Source: JAJZIH01 sp021785265 (lineage in GTDB: Bacteria; Pseudomonadota; Gammaproteobacteria; JAKAQQ01). Taken from it: DNA of 64,000 bases. Shown piece by piece: positions 41,757-50,821 of this stretch (position 1 is its first letter; every line of letters begins with the position of its first letter). Made by a program: the position numbers and the translations under genes. The notes beneath the pieces are model-generated. The model saw nothing but the letters and a program-made list of their open reading frames with translations. It was not told where the DNA came from and searched no databases. The stretch is from NCBI GenBank assembly GCA_027338645.1, contig DAHWSH010000052.1:1-64000 (forward strand), in the 5' to 3' direction.

Positions 41757-42938
41757 ATGCGCTTTTTCCGCGAAATCTGGGCACTCCTCCGGATCAGCAT
41801 CAAAAGCCTGCCGCGCCGGCTGGACGTGGTCCTGGTCGCCGTGGCCGGGTTTGCCGGCGTGGTCCTGGTCCTCGTGGCCGTGCTGTCGATCGGCCAGGGG
41901 TTCAAGCGGACCCTGACGGCAACCGGCGTCCCCGATGTCGCCCTGGTCCTCCGGAAGGGAACCGGGGCCGAGCTCTCGAGCAACCTCACCCTGAACGACA
42001 CGGAAGTGATCGGCGGCGAGTCCGGGGTCGCCATGGGCCCTCACGGTCCTCTGGTCTCACCCGAACTCCTGGTCGTGATCAATCGCCGCAAACGGGGGAG
42101 CCGGGTGGAAACGAACGTGCCCTTCCGCGGCGTGGGTCCCGCCGCATTCGTCCTCCACCCGCACGTCCATCTCGTGGCCGGCCGGCTGTTCCGCCCGGGA
42201 CTGAACGAGGTCATCGTGGGCCGGAGCGCGTCCAGGAGCTTTGCAGGACTCGCACTCGGCGACCATTTCAGGAGCGGTCATCTGCTCTGGCATGTGGTCG
42301 GCATCTTCAGTGACAATGGGGGGATCCACAGTTCCGAGATCTGGACCGACCTGCCGACTCTCGAGGGGGCCTACCAGCGCGGAGACAACTACAGCGCGCT
42401 CTACGTCCGCCTCCGGAAGAGGTCGGATTACGCCCGCTTCCGCGCCGCCGTCGAACACGATCCCCGGCTCGATGTCCGGGTCGAACCCGAAATGAGGTAC
42501 TTTGCCAAGCAGGCTGAAACTCTCTCGAAGTTTATCGATGTCGCAGGCACCATCCTCCTGGTCCTGATGGGCCTGGGCGCCATCTTCGCCGCCCTGAATA
42601 CCATGTACGCCGTCGTGGCCGACCGCAGCCGGGAAATCGCCACCCTGCGTATCCTGGGTTATACCCGGCTTCCGGTTCTCGTGGCTGTTCTCCTGGAAAG
42701 CCTCCTCTTTGCCGCAGCCGGCGGCCTGGCCGGTGCCCTCCTCGCCTATTTCGCGTTCAACGGCTATGAGGCCTCGACCCTGGCCAACTTCTCCCAGATC
42801 GTCTTCCGTTTCCGGGTGAGCCCAAGCCTCATGGGCACCGGCATCGTCGATGCCCTGATTCTGGGCTTCCTGGGCGGGATCGCCCCGGCCCTGCGCGCCG
42901 CCCGCCGGCCACCTGCAGAGGCCGTGAGAACCCTGTGA
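41757..42938 (+). CDS. FtsX/MacB-type ABC permease 2
   Basis: The second permease (393 residues) has the same topology: helix near residues 20-42, periplasmic domain and three C-terminal helices, with DRSREIATLRILGY as coupling segment. The two permeases are clearly related in form but not near-identical, so the exporter is probably a heterodimer, as in some DevC-type systems. The stop overlaps the GTG start of the diguanylate cyclase. Confidence 0.9.
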   Translation: MRFFREIWALLRISIKSLPRRLDVVLVAVAGFAGVVLVLVAVLSIGQGFKRTLTATGVPDVALVLRKGTGAELSSNLTLNDTEVIGGESGVAMGPHGPLVSPELLVVINRRKRGSRVETNVPFRGVGPAAFVLHPHVHLVAGRLFRPGLNEVIVGRSASRSFAGLALGDHFRSGHLLWHVVGIFSDNGGIHSSEIWTDLPTLEGAYQRGDNYSALYVRLRKRSDYARFRAAVEHDPRLDVRVEPEMRYFAKQAETLSKFIDVAGTILLVLMGLGAIFAALNTMYAVVADRSREIATLRILGYTRLPVLVAVLLESLLFAAAGGLAGALLAYFAFNGYEASTLANFSQIVFRFRVSPSLMGTGIVDALILGFLGGIAPALRAARRPPAEAVRTL

Positions 42939-44512
42939 ATACCCCGGCCACCCCATCTCCGGTGACGGTCAGCGACGAGGAGATGCTCGAGCGCAAGTAC
43001 GACTACTTTCTTCCCCGGATGGTGGTTCCCCAGGTGGCGGTTCTCGCCATCGGCCTGCTCGAGGGCTTTTTGGTCTGGAACCTGGTACAGGCGCGATACC
43101 TGCTCTGGCTGACCCTGCTCATCCTGGTCACCGGTTACCGCTTCTCGCTCATCTACCGCTACCGCCACCAGACGCCCGAGTCCCGCTGGCCCACGGCCTT
43201 CTGGCATCGGCGGCTTCTGGTCGGAACCTTCGCCACCGGACTGGTCATCTCCATGGCCTGGTGGCTTACCTGGCCCCGCATCCACCCGTTCGTGGGCTTT
43301 GCGAACCTCCTCATCCTCTTCGGCCTCATCACGGGGGCCTCGAGTTCCGACTTCTGGATGAAGTGGGGACTCCGCCTCTTTATCGCCCCAATCCTCGCGA
43401 GCGTCGAACTCATTTTTACCCTGCGGGTGATCCCCCATTTCTGGATCGATACCCTGCTCCTCCTCCTTTTCGCGGTCGGCATCGACCGGGTGGCCCGCTT
43501 CACCGACAAGGGTTATTGCCAGAACCTCCTGCTTACCCTCCAAACCGAGAAGATCACGGAAGACCTGAACGAAACCAATCGACTGCTTGAGACCGAGCTC
43601 AGCCTCCGCCAGGCGGCCGAGCAGCGGATCCGGCAAAACGAGCGCGAACTCACGGTTCTCTTTGACTCGATCCCCCTGTTCCTCGCCTATGTGACCCCGG
43701 AGCTGGAGTTCCGGCGGGTCAACCGAACACTCGCCGACCACCTCGGGGATCCGGCGGCCGGAATTCCGACGCCGGACCCGGTCCAGCTCTTCGGTGCCGA
43801 ACAGTATGCCCGGCTCGAACCCCATTTCCGGCGAGTGGTCCAGGGGGAAACGGTCCAGGCGCTCCCGGTCGCGCTCACCGGAGGCGAATTCGAGGAGCGG
43901 CATTTCCTGGCCCAGTGCATCCCGGTCGACCCGGAACAGGTTCCGACCGAGTTCATCCTGGTCCTCACGGACGTGACCAGCCTCAAGACTTCCGAGTTGC
44001 GCCTGCGCGAGGAGGCTCACAAGGACCCACTCACCGGACTCGGCAACCGGCGTTTCTTCACCCTCCTGTTCGAAGAAGTCTGCCGGAACAGCGACAGCGA
44101 CCACCCCACCACCCTCCTGTTCCTCGACCTCGATGGGTTCAAAGCCGTGAATGACCAGATCGGCCATGCGGGAGGGGATGCCATCCTTCAGGCACTCGCC
44201 ACATTCCTCGTGCAGTCGGTCCGGAAGACCGACCGGGTCTTTCGCCTCGGAGGTGACGAGCTTGCGATCCTTTTGGACGGGATCCGGACCGGACCCGCAG
44301 ATCGCATCATCCAGACCATCCTCGCACAATCGACCGAGATCCTGAAGCCACTCGCGGCGCCAGCCTTCCCGCCGACCCTGAGTATCGGTGCCGTCGTACT
44401 CGATGCGCCGGGATTCCCGGCCGCGCGGTGGATGGAAGCGGCCGACCAGGCCCTCTACCGGGCCAAGCGGCTCGGGGGCCACCGCTGCGTCTGGAGCCCG
44501 GAGAGTTCATGA
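42935..44512 (+). CDS. Membrane diguanylate cyclase (GGDEF domain with GGDEL active site)
   Basis: The 525-residue protein starts at GTG 42935 inside the permease stop (GTGA). It has about six membrane helices (residues 30-190), a coiled coil (LETELSLRQAAEQRI), a PAS-like domain and a C-terminal GGDEF domain. The domain begins DPLTGLGNRRFF, keeps DLDGFKAVNDQIGHAGGD and carries RLGGDEL, with a last-position Leu instead of Phe. An RxxD inhibitory site (RKTD) lies five residues before the active site. It should make cyclic di-GMP at the inner membrane. Its coupling to an exporter operon is notable. Confidence 0.9.
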   Translation: MNTPATPSPVTVSDEEMLERKYDYFLPRMVVPQVAVLAIGLLEGFLVWNLVQARYLLWLTLLILVTGYRFSLIYRYRHQTPESRWPTAFWHRRLLVGTFATGLVISMAWWLTWPRIHPFVGFANLLILFGLITGASSSDFWMKWGLRLFIAPILASVELIFTLRVIPHFWIDTLLLLLFAVGIDRVARFTDKGYCQNLLLTLQTEKITEDLNETNRLLETELSLRQAAEQRIRQNERELTVLFDSIPLFLAYVTPELEFRRVNRTLADHLGDPAAGIPTPDPVQLFGAEQYARLEPHFRRVVQGETVQALPVALTGGEFEERHFLAQCIPVDPEQVPTEFILVLTDVTSLKTSELRLREEAHKDPLTGLGNRRFFTLLFEEVCRNSDSDHPTTLLFLDLDGFKAVNDQIGHAGGDAILQALATFLVQSVRKTDRVFRLGGDELAILLDGIRTGPADRIIQTILAQSTEILKPLAAPAFPPTLSIGAVVLDAPGFPAARWMEAADQALYRAKRLGGHRCVWSPESS

Positions 44513-44606
44513 CCTGAGCCGGTCGACTCCCGGACCGGTCCGGAGGTATCATCGGGATGCGTGCGGGAGCCCCCCGTCGTTTTGTGTTCCGCATCCGGAG
44601 ACCGAC

Positions 44607-47600
44607 ATGCCGAAGCCGACCGTCCCCCACCGTCCCTCGCCGATCTCGAACCCGCTGGCCTTCCTGGCCGTGCTCCTGCTTCTTTCCGGGCCGGCCCTGG
44701 CCCCCGCCAAGGCTTCCCTCATGCCCCCGATCCTCTACAACCGCCTGCGCTGGCGTTTCGTCGGTCCCTACCGGGGCGGCTGGGTGACCACCGTGGCCGG
44801 CATCCCCGGACGGCGTAACACTTACTATATCGGGACGGCCGACGGAGGCCTGTTCGTCACCCACGACAGTGGACGAACCTGGCAGCCCCTCTTCCAGCAC
44901 CAAGCGGTTTCCTCGATCGGGGCCATCGCGGTGGCGCCCTCCGACCCCAAAATCCTCTACGCCGGAACCGGCCAGGCAGGGCTTCGCTCCGACATGTCTT
45001 TCGGTGACGGCATCTACCGCTCGGACAATAGCGGCCGCACCTGGAAGTGGATTGGTCTCAAGTCGAGCCAGCATATCGCGGACATTTCGGTGGCACCCCA
45101 CCACCCGAACCGGGTTTTGGTCGCGGTTTTGGGCCATGCCTTCGGTCCTAACCGGGAACGGGGGGTTTTTCTGACCACGAATGGGGGGCGGAGCTGGAAG
45201 AAAACCCTCTACGTGAACCCGAACCTCGGCGCCATCGATCTGATCCGTGATCCCTCCCGGCCGAATCTCGTCTATGCCGCACTCTGGAATTTCCGCTTCC
45301 CGTTCTACGGCCATTATGGCGTACTGAATGGTCCCGGGGGCGGACTCTGGCGCTCCGACAACGGCGGGGTGACCTGGAAGCGCCTGCCGGACCTCGGGCT
45401 GCCCCGGCGGGATCTCGGCCGCATCGGCCTCGCCATCGTTCCCGGCTCCAAGGGCCGGGAGCTCTACGCCCTGGTCGGTGCCCACCGGGGCGGGCTCTTC
45501 CGCTCGACCGATGGCGGCCGTCTTTGGTCGGTCGTCAACCGGGATCCCCGCCTCTGGGGCGGCGACTGGTATTTCGGGGAAATCAACTCGGATCCCGGTC
45601 ATCCCGGAACCCTCTTCGTCATGAACACCGCCTTCTACGAGTCCACGGACGGTGGACGTCATTTCGTCTCCATCAAGGGGTCGCCGAGCGGGGATGACTT
45701 CCACACCCTGTGGATCGATCCCCAAAACCCGCGCCGGATGATCGTGGGCGCCGATCAGGGCGCATCGATCAGCGTGGATGGCGGACTGACCTGGAGCTCC
45801 TGGTACAACCAGCCGACCGCCCAGATCTACCATGTGGCGACGGACAACCGTTTTCCCTTCCGGATCTACGGCACCCAGCAGGACTCCGGGAGCATCGGCA
45901 TTCGCAGCCGTGATTTCCGCGGCTTCATCAGCAACCATTCCTGGTATTCGACGGCGGGGGGCGAAGCCGGCTATGTGCTGCCCGACCCCGCGAACCCCGA
46001 CATCATCTATGGTTCGAGCATCGTGGGGAGCGTCTCTCGCGACAATCTCTACACCCACGAGTCCGTCAACATCTCGCCCTGGCCGGTACCCGCCTACGGG
46101 GTCCCCCCCTGGCGGCTGCGCTACCGCTTTCCCTTCAACACGGCCCTAGCCCTCTCGCCCCGTAACCCCGATGTGCTTTATGCCGGTGCCCAGGTGATTT
46201 TCCGCTCGTCCAACCAGGGACAGAGTTGGCGGGTGATCAGTCCGGATCTGGCCCGCACCCGGCGGCCGACCCGGCTGCCGCAAGATGCGGTGCCGGTCAC
46301 TCTCAAGAACGCGACGGCCTTGGGATACGGGGTGGTCTACACGATCGATCCCTCCCCCATCCGCAAGGGTGAAATCTGGGCAGGGACCACGAATGGACGG
46401 GTCTGGGTCACCCAGGACGGCGGACGCCACTGGCGAGACGTGACACCGACGGGACTCCCGGCCTGGACCCGGATCGAAAACATCGCCCCCTCTCCCTTCA
46501 ACCCCGCCGTGGCTTACCTCTCGGCCAATCGCCACCGGCTCGACGATTTCCGGCCCTTCCTCTATGTAACCCAGGATTTCGGCCGTCACTGGAAGAGCAT
46601 CACGCAGGGCATCCCGGCTCCGGCTTACCTTCACGTCATCCGACCCGACCCCATCCGCCGGGGGCTGCTTTATGCCGGAACCGAAACCGGCTTTTACCTC
46701 TCTTTTGACAATGGCCGCCATTGGCAACCCTTCCAGGAGAACCTGCCCACCGTTTCCGTCCGCGACATCGCGATCCACGGCAACTCGCTCGTGATCGCGA
46801 CCCACGGACGGGGCTTCTGGATGATCGACGATCTCGCTCCCCTGCGCGAGATCCGCTCGGAGTGGGTCCATCGTCCACTCGTCCTCGAAAAGCCGGCTCC
46901 GGCCTACCGACTCCGGCGCACCCTCTACCGCGATGAGCCATTCCCGCCGGAGACTCCTCATGCCCGGAACCCGGCAACCGGGGTTGTGATCGATTACTTC
47001 CTCGGCCGCAAACCGACCGCTCCCCTCGTGCTCACGATCCGGACCCTCGACGGAAAACTGATCCGGCGCTACACGAGCACCATGCACTTTCCTGCTCCGC
47101 CACCTGCACCCTTTCCCAAACTCTGGATCGAGCGGCAAAAGGCTCCCACCGTCCGGGTCGGCCTGAACCGTTTCGTCTGGCACCTGAGAGCGACTCCCCC
47201 GGAAGCCATCCGGCACGCGTACCAGGGCCCGGGGCTCTACCACAACACGCCGATCACCCCTCGCGGGCCCATCGTTCCCCCCGGGCGATACCGGCTCAGC
47301 GTCCGCATCGGCGCCCTCCACGCCACCACCCGGTTTCTGGTGCTCGCCGACCCGCGCGTCCATCTCGGGGCGGCAGGCTACGCGATCCAGTACCGGGTCG
47401 CCCGGAGGCTCGCTCGCGATCTCACCCAAGACACCCGGGCGTTCCGGGCGGCCAAAAGCCGACTCCATGCGCTCGCTGCCCACGGGGCACCGGCCAAAAA
47501 GCAGCTCACGCTGCAGCACCTGATCCGGCATCTCGCGGTATTGAACGGAGAGTTCGGTTTCCTCATGGGGACCATCGAAGGAACGGATGCCGTTCCCACC

Positions 47601-47675
47601 CAGCCGGAAATGCAGGAGATGCACCGATCCGAGATCCGTTTGGAAAAAGTCCAGGCGGCGCTGCGCCGGGTCTGA
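44607..47675 (+). CDS. Exported VPS10/sortilin-type BNR-repeat protein (copy 2)
   Basis: The 1022-residue protein is a paralogue of the one at 16511-19879. It has a hydrophobic signal region (PLAFLAVLLLLSGPALAPAKA), then LRWRFVGPYRGGWVTTVAGI, and Asp-box repeats such as HDSGRTW, DNSGRTW, NGGRSW, DNGGVTW, DGGLTW and NQGQSW. The same C-terminal segments recur: LSFDNGRHWQPF, ATHGRGFWMIDDLAPLR and a beta-sandwich ending in an all-helical tail. GGAG precedes the ATG by about eight bases. It follows the diguanylate cyclase by 94 bases. Substrate or ligand unknown. Confidence 0.85.
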   Translation: MPKPTVPHRPSPISNPLAFLAVLLLLSGPALAPAKASLMPPILYNRLRWRFVGPYRGGWVTTVAGIPGRRNTYYIGTADGGLFVTHDSGRTWQPLFQHQAVSSIGAIAVAPSDPKILYAGTGQAGLRSDMSFGDGIYRSDNSGRTWKWIGLKSSQHIADISVAPHHPNRVLVAVLGHAFGPNRERGVFLTTNGGRSWKKTLYVNPNLGAIDLIRDPSRPNLVYAALWNFRFPFYGHYGVLNGPGGGLWRSDNGGVTWKRLPDLGLPRRDLGRIGLAIVPGSKGRELYALVGAHRGGLFRSTDGGRLWSVVNRDPRLWGGDWYFGEINSDPGHPGTLFVMNTAFYESTDGGRHFVSIKGSPSGDDFHTLWIDPQNPRRMIVGADQGASISVDGGLTWSSWYNQPTAQIYHVATDNRFPFRIYGTQQDSGSIGIRSRDFRGFISNHSWYSTAGGEAGYVLPDPANPDIIYGSSIVGSVSRDNLYTHESVNISPWPVPAYGVPPWRLRYRFPFNTALALSPRNPDVLYAGAQVIFRSSNQGQSWRVISPDLARTRRPTRLPQDAVPVTLKNATALGYGVVYTIDPSPIRKGEIWAGTTNGRVWVTQDGGRHWRDVTPTGLPAWTRIENIAPSPFNPAVAYLSANRHRLDDFRPFLYVTQDFGRHWKSITQGIPAPAYLHVIRPDPIRRGLLYAGTETGFYLSFDNGRHWQPFQENLPTVSVRDIAIHGNSLVIATHGRGFWMIDDLAPLREIRSEWVHRPLVLEKPAPAYRLRRTLYRDEPFPPETPHARNPATGVVIDYFLGRKPTAPLVLTIRTLDGKLIRRYTSTMHFPAPPPAPFPKLWIERQKAPTVRVGLNRFVWHLRATPPEAIRHAYQGPGLYHNTPITPRGPIVPPGRYRLSVRIGALHATTRFLVLADPRVHLGAAGYAIQYRVARRLARDLTQDTRAFRAAKSRLHALAAHGAPAKKQLTLQHLIRHLAVLNGEFGFLMGTIEGTDAVPTQPEMQEMHRSEIRLEKVQAALRRV

Positions 47676-47680
47676 AACGC

Positions 47681-47726
47681 TCGCCGCGCGCGGGGGGAGC
47701 CCATGCGATCCCGGCGCGCGGCGCGA
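47681..47726. repeat. GC-rich inverted repeat between convergent genes
   Basis: TCGCCGCGCGCGGG (47681-47694) is nearly complementary to 47710-47726, with one or two bulged bases. It could form a stable stem between the convergent sortilin-type and methyltransferase genes and help terminate both, although no T run follows. Confidence 0.5.
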
Positions 47727-47746
47727 TCGGTGAGCTGCGCTGCGCG

Positions 47747-48421
47747 CTAGGGATCGGTGGGTAGTCGCTTACGGACGAGCGTCACGCCATCCCCGATGGG
47801 GACCAGGGTCAGGTCGACCCGCGGATCTCCCAAAAGCGTGGCGTTGAGCTCCCGGATGGCTTGGGTGTCTTCCGTCTCATCTCTCGGATCGGCGACCGCT
47901 CCTCCCCAAAGGACATTATCGATGGCCACGAGGCCGCCCGGACGGAGCAGGGTCAAAGATGCCTCGTAGTAATGACGGTAGTTGACCTTGTCGGCATCGA
48001 TGAAGACCCAGTCATAGCTTCCGGCCTGCGTCCGGACGAGTTCGGCAAGATGATCCCGGGCCTTCCCCAGCCGAAGATCGATGCGCTCTTCCACGCCTGC
48101 GGCCCGCCAATAGCGACGGGCCACAGCCGTATAATCCTCGCTGATATCCAGGGCGGTGAGCCGTCCATCGGCAGGCAGTGCCAAGGCGACCGCCAGGCTG
48201 CTGTAACCGGTGAAGACGCCGATTTCGAGGCAACGCCGGGCTCCCATGAGACGCACCAGGAAAGCCAGGAACTGACCCTCCTCCGGCGCGATCTGCATCG
48301 AATGCCGGGGGTGACGTGCGGTTTCCTCGCGTAGCGCCCGGAGCAGCTCGGGCTCGCGCAGCGATTGATTTCTGAGGTATTGATAGAGCTCAGGGGTTAG
48401 GGCAAGGGTCTGGTTACTCAT
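47747..48421 (-). CDS. Class I SAM-dependent O-methyltransferase (COMT-like)
   Basis: The 224-residue enzyme matches the small divalent-cation-dependent O-methyltransferases: an N-terminal helical part (QIAPEEGQFLAFLVRL), SAM motif LEIGVFTGYSSLAVA, YDWVFIDADKVNY with a metal-binding Asp, and LLRPGGLVAIDNVLWGG. Substrates for this family are catechol-like molecules. No partner gene indicates the substrate here. Confidence 0.92.
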   Translation of the reverse strand: MSNQTLALTPELYQYLRNQSLREPELLRALREETARHPRHSMQIAPEEGQFLAFLVRLMGARRCLEIGVFTGYSSLAVALALPADGRLTALDISEDYTAVARRYWRAAGVEERIDLRLGKARDHLAELVRTQAGSYDWVFIDADKVNYRHYYEASLTLLRPGGLVAIDNVLWGGAVADPRDETEDTQAIRELNATLLGDPRVDLTLVPIGDGVTLVRKRLPTDP

Positions 48422-48522
48422 TCGGGCACCTCTCCGCTTGAGTCCATGCTCACGCCAACCCCCCGCCGGGTCCGGTCAATGGCTGCCCGGCACGCCTCCC
48501 CAGGGTGCCGTGATCGAGGACC

Positions 48523-49002
48523 TTAATGACAGGCACCCACCCAGGTCCCGGTTCCCCGCACGTGGACAACCTCCCGCATCGACGCGGCACCTGAAATGAG
48601 GGTCACCATGCGTCCATTGAGCGAGACCGAGAGATGATCCGGTGCGACGACGACCACATAACGCCCATGGGTCGAGGTCCGGACCGGTCCCTGGACCTGC
48701 GTGCAGGCGAAAGTATAGATCATCTGGTTGCCCGGACCGCTGGTCGCGTGTTCGTTCCGGAAACAGGCTCCGGCCGGTCCGGATTTCGCCCTCAGGAGAT
48801 CGCTCGCCGATGCGGTCCGCATGCAGTGTGTCGAACTAAACACATGGGATCCCATCGAGCTCGATTCCCGGAAGGTCCATTTCCAAAGGCCCAGCTTGAC
48901 CGGGACCGGCTTCGCCCAGACGGGGCCGGACACTCCGATGACCACGATCCCGAACAGGATGCATGCCCGGGCGGCGCGCACCGCAAATCTCTTCTTTATC
49001 AT
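48523..49002 (-). CDS. Small exported protein, DUF3617-like
   Basis: The 159-residue product has a signal peptide (ending near VWA-KPVPV). The mature part starts KLGLWKWTF and has four cysteines, including THCM near the front and GACH at the end. Shape and opening resemble DUF3617 periplasmic proteins, but the match is loose. ATG 49002 has GGAGA about nine bases upstream; an adjacent GTG at 49005 is possible. A 22-base palindrome lies about 95 bases upstream. Confidence 0.6.
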   Translation of the reverse strand: MIKKRFAVRAARACILFGIVVIGVSGPVWAKPVPVKLGLWKWTFRESSSMGSHVFSSTHCMRTASASDLLRAKSGPAGACFRNEHATSGPGNQMIYTFACTQVQGPVRTSTHGRYVVVVAPDHLSVSLNGRMVTLISGAASMREVVHVRGTGTWVGACH

Positions 49003-49096
49003 CACATGATCTCCGTTGATACCATGAACTCCGGCCGAACTGGCCGAGCGCGGAAAAACTGTAGCAGAAAGAGATTACAGCCACAACAGGGCCGTC

Positions 49097-49118
49097 GGTG
49101 CAAATCGCGATTCGCACC
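49097..49118. promoter_or_regulatory. 22-base near-perfect palindrome
   Basis: GGTGCAAATCG and CGATTCGCACC are complementary apart from one mismatched pair. It lies between hpt and the small exported protein gene and could be an operator for the latter, or a hairpin in the hpt trailer. A six-T run on the minus strand precedes it (49127-49122). Confidence 0.45.
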
Positions 49119-49148
49119 CGGAAAAAACGCAGCGGCCGAAGGGATCGC

Positions 49149-49745
49149 TCAAGGAGTCTCGACACCCGGACCCAAGGTTTCCCCTCCGGGCAGAACGTAG
49201 ATGGCCGGCAGATGACGGCCGGACCCGGCGAGGTCCATTCCCCAGCCCACGATCCAGTCCCGACCGGCCCGGAGGCCGAAATAATCCGGACCGGCCACAG
49301 GCACGATCCCTCCTGGACGTTCAGGCGGCTCCTTATGGACCAAAACGGCGCTCCGGACCTTGATCGCACCCTGCCCCACCGCCCATTCCACAAGTCCGGC
49401 CAGAGTGAGACCCTCGTCCCACACATCATCGATGAAAAGCACACTGCGGCCAGCCAGCGGCAGACGGGGGGTCAACTGCCAGACGAGGCGGCCGGGTTCA
49501 GTCCCCGCCCCGTAGCGTGAAACCCGGACGAAGTCGATGTCGAGCGCAAAGGGCAGCCGTTGGGTCAAAGCCGCCCCGACGTACAGGCCACCCGTGAGCA
49601 CGATGAGAACCAGCGGGCGGGATCCCTCAAACTCCGGGCTGAGGGCCCGCGCCATCCGATCGAGCGCGTCCATGACCACCGGGGCCGGGTATAGGCAGGA
49701 TGCACCAGGTGGCAGGATCCCGTCCCCGGCGGGTTCTTTGCTCAT
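49149..49745 (-). CDS. hpt: Hypoxanthine-guanine phosphoribosyltransferase
   Basis: The 198-residue protein has the type I phosphoribosyltransferase PRPP motif VLFIDDVWDEGLT and the flexible-loop and core elements LIVLTGGLYVGAALT. It would salvage hypoxanthine or guanine to IMP/GMP. The start overlaps the nagZ stop by 4 bases, and hpt next to nagZ is a common proteobacterial order. It is the last gene of the exonuclease-rlmD-CYTH-nagZ-hpt chain. Confidence 0.87.
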   Translation of the reverse strand: MSKEPAGDGILPPGASCLYPAPVVMDALDRMARALSPEFEGSRPLVLIVLTGGLYVGAALTQRLPFALDIDFVRVSRYGAGTEPGRLVWQLTPRLPLAGRSVLFIDDVWDEGLTLAGLVEWAVGQGAIKVRSAVLVHKEPPERPGGIVPVAGPDYFGLRAGRDWIVGWGMDLAGSGRHLPAIYVLPGGETLGPGVETP

Positions 49746-50821
49746 CGAGGCTCCCCAAGGCCGGTGAAGAGTTCCCCCCCCTCCTGCACGGCCGCGAGGA
49801 GACGGACTGAGGCCTGCCAGGCCGGCCAGTCGGAGAGGGTTCCCGGCGGCCGTCGCGGAGTGCCGTGAAGGCGGAGCAGTCGCAGACGGCTGGGAGGGGA
49901 CTGGGGGTGACGCAAGTTGCCCACCAGCCGGGCGGCCCCCCTACGGTCGTTACAAATGAGGACCACGTCCGAGCCGGCCTCAAGAGCCCGGAGGGTCCGG
50001 TCTTCAAGCCCACCCACCGGATCCAGCGCATGCATCGTGAGATCATCGCTCACGACGGCGCCCTCTGCGCCCAAGCGCCGGCGCAACACCTCCCCGATCC
50101 AGAACGCCGACAGGCTGGCCGGCTCGGGATCGAGTGCCGGAAAGCGGACATGGGCAGTCATGACCGAGATCTCAGGCAGACGGCTGATCAGGGTCCGGAA
50201 CGGGACCAAGTCACGGCGTTCCAGGGTTGCCGCCTTCCGGGGATCGATGGCCGCTTCGTGATGGGTATCCCCTGCGACGCCACCGTGCCCCGGAAAATGC
50301 TTGATGGTCGCATGGACTCCACCACTCTCGAGACCCCGAATCCAGTGCAGGGCCAACTCGGCGACCTGGGCGGGATCCGAACCGAAGGCCCGGTCCCCGA
50401 TCACCGTGCTGTCGCGGTGAGCCAGATCGACGACCGGCGCGAAACAAAGGTCGATACCCAAACGGTTGAGCTCGGCACCCGCTACAAAACCGGCCGCCCG
50501 GCAGAGCCGGCAGGCTGCCTCCCGGTCCTGGGCCCAGACCCTACCCAGAAACTGGGCCGAGGGTAGGGCCGTCAGTCCCTCCCGGAAGCGCTGGATGCGT
50601 CCCCCTTCGTGATCGACGGCAATGAGGAGTGGCGGGGTTCGAAGCGCATGCAGTTCATCACACAAGCGGATCATCGGCTCGGGCCCGACGTAGTTGCGGG
50701 CAAAGAGCACCACTCCGCCCACCATCGGCGAGGCCAAAAGCTCCCGGTCCTCGGCATCGAGTTCGACTCCGGCGAGATCAACGAAGAGCGGACCGAGATG
50801 GGTTATCGGTCGAGCGAACAC
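49742..50821 (-). CDS. nagZ: Beta-N-acetylhexosaminidase (NagZ)
   Basis: This family 3 glycosidase removes N-acetylglucosamine from cell-wall breakdown products in the cytoplasm. The motif KHFPGHGGVAGDTHHE (about residue 170) includes the Asp/His catalytic loop, and LVGGVVLFARNY-type sequence (PMVGGVVLFARNY) marks the N-terminal region. I choose GTG 50821 because GGAGG lies four bases upstream; ATG 50839 would add six residues and has a poor site. It overlaps the CYTH gene by 19 bases. Confidence 0.93.
   Translation of the reverse strand: MFARPITHLGPLFVDLAGVELDAEDRELLASPMVGGVVLFARNYVGPEPMIRLCDELHALRTPPLLIAVDHEGGRIQRFREGLTALPSAQFLGRVWAQDREAACRLCRAAGFVAGAELNRLGIDLCFAPVVDLAHRDSTVIGDRAFGSDPAQVAELALHWIRGLESGGVHATIKHFPGHGGVAGDTHHEAAIDPRKAATLERRDLVPFRTLISRLPEISVMTAHVRFPALDPEPASLSAFWIGEVLRRRLGAEGAVVSDDLTMHALDPVGGLEDRTLRALEAGSDVVLICNDRRGAARLVGNLRHPQSPPSRLRLLRLHGTPRRPPGTLSDWPAWQASVRLLAAVQEGGELFTGLGEPR

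Noticed and set aside
42057..42956. Long antisense open frames across the exporter, lipid and lep genes
   Set aside because: They lack ribosome binding sites and recognisable domains and are expected in high-GC DNA opposite real genes.
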